This document shows, one piece after another, positions 58,101-64,000 of a stretch of DNA of 64,000 nucleotides. The notes under the pieces are model-generated. The model was not told the DNA's origin. It saw nothing but the letters and a program-made list of their open reading frames with translations, and made no database searches. Location of the stretch: assembly GCA_013398955.1 (NCBI GenBank), contig VWPU01002886.1:62001-126000 (forward strand). Reading direction: 5' to 3'. A program made the position numbers and the translations under genes. The stretch is from Callaeas wilsoni. Taxonomy: Eukaryota; Chordata; Aves; Passeriformes; Callaeidae. The first letter of the stretch is position 1; every line of letters begins with the position of its first letter.

Positions 58101-60094
58101 AGTAAACAATTCCATGTGGACACAGGCATGTTTGCCCCAGCTGGGTAATGTTTATGTTTTATGAAAGAGCCTGTGTTAACTTTAACCTTAACTTGAGTCA
58201 GTGTATTATCTCATATATCTCACATATGAAAGCATTTACTAATTAACATTCAAAGGACAGCTGCAAAACGTAAATTTTGGCCTTTCATTCAAATCAGCTT
58301 TATCCCAAAAATCTGGATCTGAGTGATCCTGAAATTTTTGACTTTGAGTATAAAATCTGAGACCCAGGGCTTATTTTTTAAAGATCTCCCACATTAGCAT
58401 GGGAGGAACTGGTCTAGTAGGTGTCCCTGCCCATGGCATGGACGTTGGAACAAGATGATCTTTAAGGTCTCTTCTAAACCACGTGATTCTGTGAACTCAA
58501 AACTGTGATCTGAATCTGCCTCCCATGTTTCATTTCTCCTCTGTTTGCCCAATACCTTTATGGGCTCTTCAGAAAGCTCCAGCAGGAGGGGCAGAGTACC
58601 TTTAATCCCAGAGCAGGCTGTAAGTACCCAGCTTCTAAGACAGTAGGAAATGGGGTCATGAGAATGTCCCCATTCCTAAGAAGAGATTTCTGACTGGAGA
58701 ATGTTGATGTTCTCTTTTGTGTGGTGCCTGGTGTAGAAATCACCCATGGGAGCAGTGGGGCAGGAGCAGAACCCAGTCCCTAGTCCAAGTCTCTGTTCCT
58801 GCTGCCTTCAACTGCTGGTCTGCTGTGTCTCCAAAATTCACAGCAAAACACTTCTAAAAACTGCAAATCATTCAAAAGTTACTGAGGATCAACAAGACAA
58901 AATAGATTCCTAGTAGACTTTCTACATATTTTACTTCTTTGATATCATTTTTGCCTTACCTTGCATTTCTTATGCTTAAAATTTGGAGGCAACATGTTGT
59001 AGTCTAAGTGTGTTGGGATGATTCTCTTTGATGAGAGTTTATTCAGCTTCTCCAGTTGGGAAATGTCTCCAAACTCAATGGGAGATGTTATTGTAACTTG
59101 AGTTTTGTAAAGCTTTGTTATAACTCCTGCAAGCCAGTGGGTGCCTACAGAAGAGTAATTTTAAGAAAACAAAACAAACAAAAGAAAAGGAAGAATATTT
59201 ATTACTGTGAAACATGCATTTTTCATATGGAAATAGCTTGCTAGTGAACAAGTTATGTTTCTAATCCTCCAGGTTCAAGAAACTTTACATGACTAAATAA
59301 TCCCATTGGCTCCAAATATATAAACAATTTAAAAATTAGGGCTGTAGCTGAATTACAATGCAACTCTGAGAGAAGAGTTAATATTGGTACCAAAACCATC
59401 CATTCAACAAACTGCTGTCAGCTGAGAGTGGCTATATTGTTTTTATAATTTATTTTAGAATAACCTGTTTATTTGGATTTTTTTTCCTTACAGTAACTTG
59501 AGTCTGTATATTTGGAAAGTACTGACTGAGCTCCCCCTTGGTGTGTGCTCCTCTGTGCAAGAGACATGGGTGGAGAGAGGATAAGAAATTACTAAATCTA
59601 CAGCCAAGAGCCACACAAAGTACTTCACACAATTGTTGCCTTTCTCATAATTGAACGTAGAAAGCCCTCAAGAAAATCTTTCAAGTACAGATTTTACTTA
59701 CAGGTAAGGAATACATATTTGCTTTCCAGCATGAAAACACCTGAGATTATTTTCAATTGCAGAATCAAACTGTAGGTAAATGACCCGTATTTCTTGTAAT
59801 ATGAACATTTACTGACAAAATAATATATTCACATATTCAGACATCCTTTCCTGTTTATTTTACACAGACATTTCCCAAGCAGTTTAAGCAGAGAACATGA
59901 AACACAAAATTGAGTCTTCTTGCAATTAACATTTAAAACTAGAACTTACCAGATTTGGGATAGGAAACCAAAAGGACATCATCTTCTCTAGCATCAAAAG
60001 TATCCAAGGATTTTAAAAGTTCTGGAGAAGACCTGGTGGTAAAGGGAATCCCCTTAAATATGTGCAGGAGCTCTGCCTCGCCGGAGTTGGACAT
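52047..60094 (-). CDS. SULT6B1L: cytosolic sulfotransferase, SULT6B1-like, complete, 6 coding exons
   Basis: Transfers a sulfuryl group from PAPS to a hydroxyl or amine acceptor in the cytosol; the acceptor is unknown. Seen: six exons with GT/AG sites, cumulative 145, 330, 457, 552, 739 and 858 nt, one frame, 285 codons plus TGA, normal SULT length. Motifs: 5'-phosphosulfate-binding loop SYPKSGTHW (44-52; K47), catalytic His94 in IIPTHLDYNMLP, 3'-phosphate-binding YISRNPKDTAVS (R116, S124), GSWFDHFLSWE, LFYEDMK, and C-terminal FRKGAVGDWKNYF (244-256; PAPS-binding RKG and GDWKN). The SULT6B type is favoured by LDTFDAREDD, THLDYNMLP, RNPKDTAVSMFH and FFDLFLKGN, which fit SULT6B1 better than SULT1 or SULT2 as I recall them. 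Start: first in-frame ATG, context AACCATGT. It lies tail to tail with CMAS. The exact paralogue name is less certain than the family. Confidence 0.93.
52552..52850 (-). repeat. CR1 LINE 3' fragment
   Basis: TTTGGGTTGGAAAGGACCTT, CTTCTCTGGGCAACCTGTGC and TTCTTCCTCATATCCAATCT match CR1. Very similar to the copy in CMAS intron 6, so probably the same subfamily. Confidence 0.96.
53813..53837. repeat. (GTT)n microsatellite
   Basis: Eight GTT copies in sulfotransferase intron 5. Confidence 0.9.
54285..54471 (-). CDS. SULT6B1L: sulfotransferase coding exon 5
   Basis: 187 nt, acceptor ATACCTCAG, donor AAAAG|GTAAAT. Encodes DLPKVVKEIALFLSLNVSDS, the SSFSQMK helix and LIFRK. Confidence 0.94.
54472..55523 (-). 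other. sulfotransferase intron 4
   Basis: 1.05 kb, AT-rich, nothing recognised. Confidence 0.8.
55524..55618 (-). CDS. SULT6B1L: sulfotransferase coding exon 4
   Basis: 95 nt, acceptor TCCTTTCAG, donor AAG|GTAAAT. Encodes VVCGSWFDHFLSWEEHKDEK and NILFLFYEDMKK. Confidence 0.95.
55619..57779 (-). other. sulfotransferase intron 3
   Basis: 2.2 kb with a CR1 piece at 56.87 kb and an AT-rich duplicated ATTAATTATAATTAA-type motif near 56.39-56.43 kb. Overlapping open frames at 57.3-57.65 kb have no recognisable domain. Confidence 0.75.
56873..57005 (-). repeat. CR1 LINE 3' fragment
   Basis: AATCACAGAATGCTTCAGATT tip, then GGAAGGGACCTTGGAGATCA and CATCCAGCCTGGCTTTGAAT. Confidence 0.93.
57780..57906 (-). 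CDS. SULT6B1L: sulfotransferase coding exon 3
   Basis: 127 nt, acceptor GGTTTACAG, donor AATG|GTAAGG. Encodes MIYISRNPKDTAVSMFHYYR and TWTAFFDLFLKGN. Confidence 0.95.
57907..58959 (-). other. sulfotransferase intron 2
   Basis: 1.05 kb with one short CR1 piece. Nothing else recognised. Confidence 0.8.
58395..58495 (+). repeat. CR1 LINE 3' fragment
   Basis: TAGGTGTCCCTGCCCATGGC, AACAAGATGATCTTTAAGGT and CGTGATTCTGTGA give a forward CR1 3' terminus. Confidence 0.88.
58960..59144 (-). CDS. SULT6B1L: sulfotransferase coding exon 2
   Basis: 185 nt, acceptor TTCTGTAG, donor AAG|GTAAGG. Encodes GTHWLAGVITKLYKTQ through RIIPTHLDYNMLPPNF, including catalytic His94. Confidence 0.94.
59145..59949 (-). 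other. sulfotransferase intron 1
   Basis: 805 bp, nothing recognised. Confidence 0.8.
59950..60094 (-). CDS. SULT6B1L: sulfotransferase coding exon 1
   Basis: 145 nt, ATG at 60094, donor TCTG|GTAAGTTC. Encodes residues 1-48 up to SYPKS. A TTTGCAG tract ends at 60116, so the 5' UTR could be either spliced there or contiguous to the TATA-like element. Confidence 0.93.
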
Positions 60095-60189
60095 GGTTGC
60101 TTAAGTCTTGGGTTCCTGCAAATCAGATAACAGGGATATATATGAGGAGGATTTAAGAGTCACTTCTTAGTCAGATGGTTCAAAGAGAC

Positions 60190-60227
60190 AAACTGAAACT
60201 GAGCAGCACAAACCTCATGCTTATATA
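60190..60227 (-). promoter_or_regulatory. SULT6B1L: candidate TATA promoter of the sulfotransferase
   Basis: Minus-strand TATATAAG at 60227-60220 lies about 130 nt before the ATG, so a start site around 60190-60195 would give a 5' UTR of about 100 nt. On the plus strand CAAACTGAAACTGA at about 60189-60202 resembles an interferon-response element with one mismatch. Inferred from motifs only. Confidence 0.45.
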
Positions 60228-60239
60228 CTTCACTACACA

Positions 60240-62677
60240 CCATGATGCCCTATCAGACACTGATTTTTTTTTTTCCAGGTAGTTGATAAAGGCAACTGAA
60301 ATATTAGTGCTAACTTAATAAATAACTGAAATGCTGAGTTATGAAAAATGCATCCCATTTGTCATTTATTGGCTCTCCAGATAAAGAAAGGAGGTAATGG
60401 TCAAAATGTAATTGTCAAAAATAACGAGAATGAATATTACATGGTGCCTTAAAATATGTTTAATATGATTATTCTGTAAGTTATACTTTGTCAGAAACTA
60501 TTCTTACCTTCCAAGGAAAATGCTGCATCTTAAAATAATTTTGATTATTAGAAAAACAATGTCTTATTTTATGTGAATGAATTTTTTTGTTTGTTTCATT
60601 TTATCAACTGTACAACAGCTTGACATTTCAAAAGTGCAAATTGATTCCAAGTGCTTGAATCTTGTGATGTTAAGGAACCAGTGTTTTGAAAATTTTTCTG
60701 ATTTTAGCCTGAGGAATCTTGAAAGCAGAGGCACTTGGAGGCCTAATCATTTTTAAGATGTTATATGTCTCTATAAGAAGCATATAAGCAACAGAAATCC
60801 CAAACTGAAAATAGATATTTAAATAGATGTATTATATAGATACGTAACATTGCTTTTAATCCTGTATGTTTCATGACTAGAAGTGGTTGAAGATTTTTAA
60901 ATCTTTCCACTGAATATGCAGATTTATCAATTCAAAAGTTACTTTAAGGAAAGAGCTAGTTCTCCATTAATTACCTGTTTTCAAGTGTTTGGGTTTTGGT
61001 TTTTTTTAATTTGAATCTGTGGAAATGGTCATTAATATTTTTCAAACAGAAAGCGCCACTTTTGTTTAATGTGACCTTAAGCAATGTGAATCTATCACAG
61101 TAAAATAAATAGCTCAGTGATGAACTAAAACATTTTAGGATGTTTAGTATTTTCAATTTTCCTTTCAATGGCCACAAATTACTCTTTTTTTACATTTTTT
61201 TCTTCAAAAATCCAGTGGCTTTGCTATTTCATATTGAAAGACTCCTCCAACATATTCAGCCGAAGCCCTTCAATACCTTCAACTCGAGGACCTTCATGCA
61301 AATCTTGGTTTAAAGTGAAGCAGTGCTTCCGGAATTTTCCAGCTTTACCAATGTTCTTTTTTTATCATAAATAACAACTTGGGTTTGGTCAGAGGAGCTG
61401 ATTCTCAGATGTACTCCCAGGAGCCCTGGTGAGAAGTTAATAAATAGACACATCCTTCCAAGAAACACCTGAGCAGCCAGGATTGCTCACAAGGAGTAAG
61501 GACACTTAGCAGCTTCTGTGCTTGCTTATTTCTGAGCCAATCTCCAGAAAAGCCAGCAATGTAAAATCGATTTTTTTTCCTCCCCCTTTCCTTTCTCAGC
61601 CTCAGAGAGAAGTGATCTTCTCACCTGTAACGTTGCCCTTAAATAGTTATTGCCTGCAAAATGTGGCCTGTGCCATCAGCAAACTCTGAATTCCACTCAT
61701 GCAGGGCCTAGTAGGGTTGAAAATCATGGAAAATATGCTCTGGAAAGATGTTGCCTATCACTAAGGATGAGAGGTGCTGGGGAATCTTTCCAGGGAGTCA
61801 GGGGGGTACAAGAAACATTTGGATACTGGTGCTCAGGTAGGAATTAGGGAATCTCTTAGAGCAGCTCAACATTTTTGTCTTGCTCCCAGGCTGAACACCT
61901 AAGCCACTGTTTCATACCTTAAGGTGTAAATACTGAAAAATCTATCCTCTGTCAGCCGATTTCACTTTGGTTACTTCAGGTATACAAAGTATGTCCAAAG
62001 GCATAAAAAACCCCTGATCCTGTGTTGTTCTGAATGTCCATATTAATCTGAATACAGAGATTTCCAAGGTTTATTTTGCAAGTCATCATTCCAGTTATAT
62101 GCCTGTAGCATAAGCTACAGTAAAAATTTATTGCCTTGACCTGGCAGAAGTAATCTCATTGTAAAATATTTTGCATATTTACCATGCTTATTCTCCTTCA
62201 TTTCCTCCTGCATTCCTGTTACATTTTGGATCAGTGCATTTGCCTCATCTCATGACATGGACCTGAATTAATCATTCACAACAGAAGCTGCTAAGCAATT
62301 GAGTAAAACAGAAGCAATACAGTAGCCAGAAAAAATCCAGTTCTTTTAGCTCATTTCAGCTGCTTTTTGTAGTAGCTTATCTTTTCAGCATGTGTAATGG
62401 CAATCCAGGGGAAATGAAACTGAAATTTGTCCTCCCCAAATGCTGCCTATACTTAGAAAATAAGGCCTATTCCTGCGAGGGAACAGTATCCTGAATTGCA
62501 ATAACTTAAGGAACAAGAGAATATTCAGCACCTTGCAGGAAAAAGCTATTATCAAAACCATGCTAACTACATTGCCATAAAAGAATACATTACTATAGCT
62601 ACATTATACGAAGAGAGCACAGGTTTAAAGAAGACTGTGCCAAACTCTCCATCCAACTTTGATCTTCTTCTTTATCA

Positions 62678-62718
<41 letters not shown>

Positions 62719-64000
62719 TGTATATATAGACACACAGGACTGCAGTACCTATTCCCTGATCTCTGCATCAGGCTCTGAGGAGCTTTTCCCAGCATCAAGT
62801 TCTCCTTGTCCTGGCCTCTGCCATCCATACTGATGGCGTGTACACGTTACCAGCAGGTTTCACAAGTATCTGCTTGCTGGGGAGTAGTGCCAAACTTGGT
62901 TTTTGGGAGTTCTTCATGATTTCAGCCAAATGCAGCTGGGCAGTTGGACACTGCTTCAGTCCAGCTCCTCTTGTCTCCATGTCTGACTCACCTTCTCCCA
63001 TCTATATCTTTGTCGGGTGAGAAATTCGTTTCTTTTTTAATGGCTTTAAAATTTTGACTGTTCTGTTCCTGCCTCTGCCCTGCAAGCTCCAGTTCAGAGT
63101 CACCATCCTCTTCTCTGCTTGATAAAAGGCAGTACCATGTACATCTCCCTCAGCTGAAGATTTCTCAGCTGAGGCCAGTCTGTTCCACTCAAAACCCCTT
63201 TCAGGCAGCACGTACTAAAAAGATATTGTAATATTGTGGAAATATGCAGACAAAGCCGTGTGTTGGTTGCACAAGTGAAAATTTGGGTGTATATCCATAA
63301 GGTTCTGAGTGGTTTGAGCTAGCACTCTCAAGCATCAGGTTCCTCATTTTTTGATGTGTCCTACAGCTGTGAAATATTTCAGTGTTGTCATAATGAAAGG
63401 AGTGGTAAAACTGATGTGGCCAAGGACTGAAATGCCTCCAGTTCATCATTGTTCCAGGTCTGATGAACCCAGATGTCCTTAAATGAGAAAGGATTTAGCT
63501 TCACCTGATGCACCTGGGAGAAGAATTTCCCTTGAAGGGTTTCCGTGAAATCCCTATTTGTTTTAATGTTACAAACGAAGTGTCCTGTCTAAGTTTATGG
63601 CCCATAGCTATTTAATAGAGACAGCCTGCAAAATGTTGGATGCAGCACGAGTGCTTGGAATGTTTGGGAAGTTAGGGCACCTCAGTGTCTGGATGTCTTT
63701 GGTAACCTCACCCTGGGCTTCTGTGTAGTTCTAAAGAAACTCAGTTGCAGGACGGGTGTAGGGCTGCCCACGACACATCGAGACTCCTGTAATTCTCCCT
63801 CAGTGTAGTGTGAGCTGGTGCCAGCTATCAGGGAGTGTGACTTAGCCAAGGCTGCTTTACTGGAATGGGCTGCACTGGATCCCTGTACACATCCAACAGC
63901 AGTTCTCTTCCTCATAGGGCTTCCCTGCAGCTTCTGAGCTCATTCAGAGAAGCCTCCCTCCATTAACCTGTAGTTCAGCACTAATCAAGAGCTGTGAGTT
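60240..64000. other. intergenic flank, no gene recognised
   Basis: AT-rich, with poly-A/T runs and one TA microsatellite. Short open frames near 61.2, 63.2 and 63.8 kb have no recognisable motif. Confidence 0.5.
62680..62730. repeat. (TG)n(TA)n microsatellite
   Basis: TGTGTG then an alternating TA run of about 30 bases, followed by an imperfect GTAAACATGTATATATA tail. Confidence 0.95.

Overview
This is vertebrate nuclear DNA, most likely from a bird. The clues are compact intron-rich genes, many 3'-truncated CR1 LINE fragments (about a dozen), very old CORE-SINE relics, no Alu- or L1-like repeats, and orthologues of vertebrate genes. Three protein-coding genes can be rebuilt exon by exon with GT/AG splice sites and unbroken reading frames.

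Layout. (1) 1-19.0 kb, minus strand: the 5' end of ABCC9, the sulfonylurea receptor SUR2 of KATP channels. Five coding exons encode residues 1-273 (TMD0 and the start of the L0 linker). The gene runs off the left edge. A candidate non-coding first exon and GC-rich promoter lie near 18.97-19.05 kb, beside a 12-bp minisatellite. (2) 19-33.9 kb: intergenic, with a few CR1 pieces and one region of coding-like but broken minus-strand sequence (21.75-22.69 kb) that I could not identify. (3) 34.3-45.95 kb, plus strand: complete CMAS (CMP-sialic acid synthetase), 8 exons, 428 codons, with a CpG-rich promoter carrying ZNF143- and NRF1-like sites. (4) 45.95-51.4 kb: intergenic, with one large CR1 fragment. 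(5) 52.0-60.2 kb, minus strand: a complete cytosolic sulfotransferase of the SULT6B type, 6 coding exons, 285 codons, with a TATA-type promoter. (6) 60.3-64 kb: AT-rich flank with a TA microsatellite and no recognised gene.

ABCC9 and CMAS are divergent (head to head, about 15.6 kb apart). CMAS and the sulfotransferase are convergent (tail to tail). ABCC9 next to CMAS matches the mammalian order as I remember it; a sulfotransferase on the far side of CMAS does not, because in mammals I recall ST8SIA1 there. The three genes do not form one pathway: a plasma-membrane/mitochondrial K+ channel regulator, a nuclear sugar-nucleotide enzyme and a cytosolic PAPS-dependent transferase.

I found no evidence of a wholly new biological system. 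The items most worth a second look are the broken coding-like block at 21.75-22.69 kb, the CMAS terminal differences, the 12-bp minisatellite at the ABCC9 5' end, and the sulfotransferase locus.
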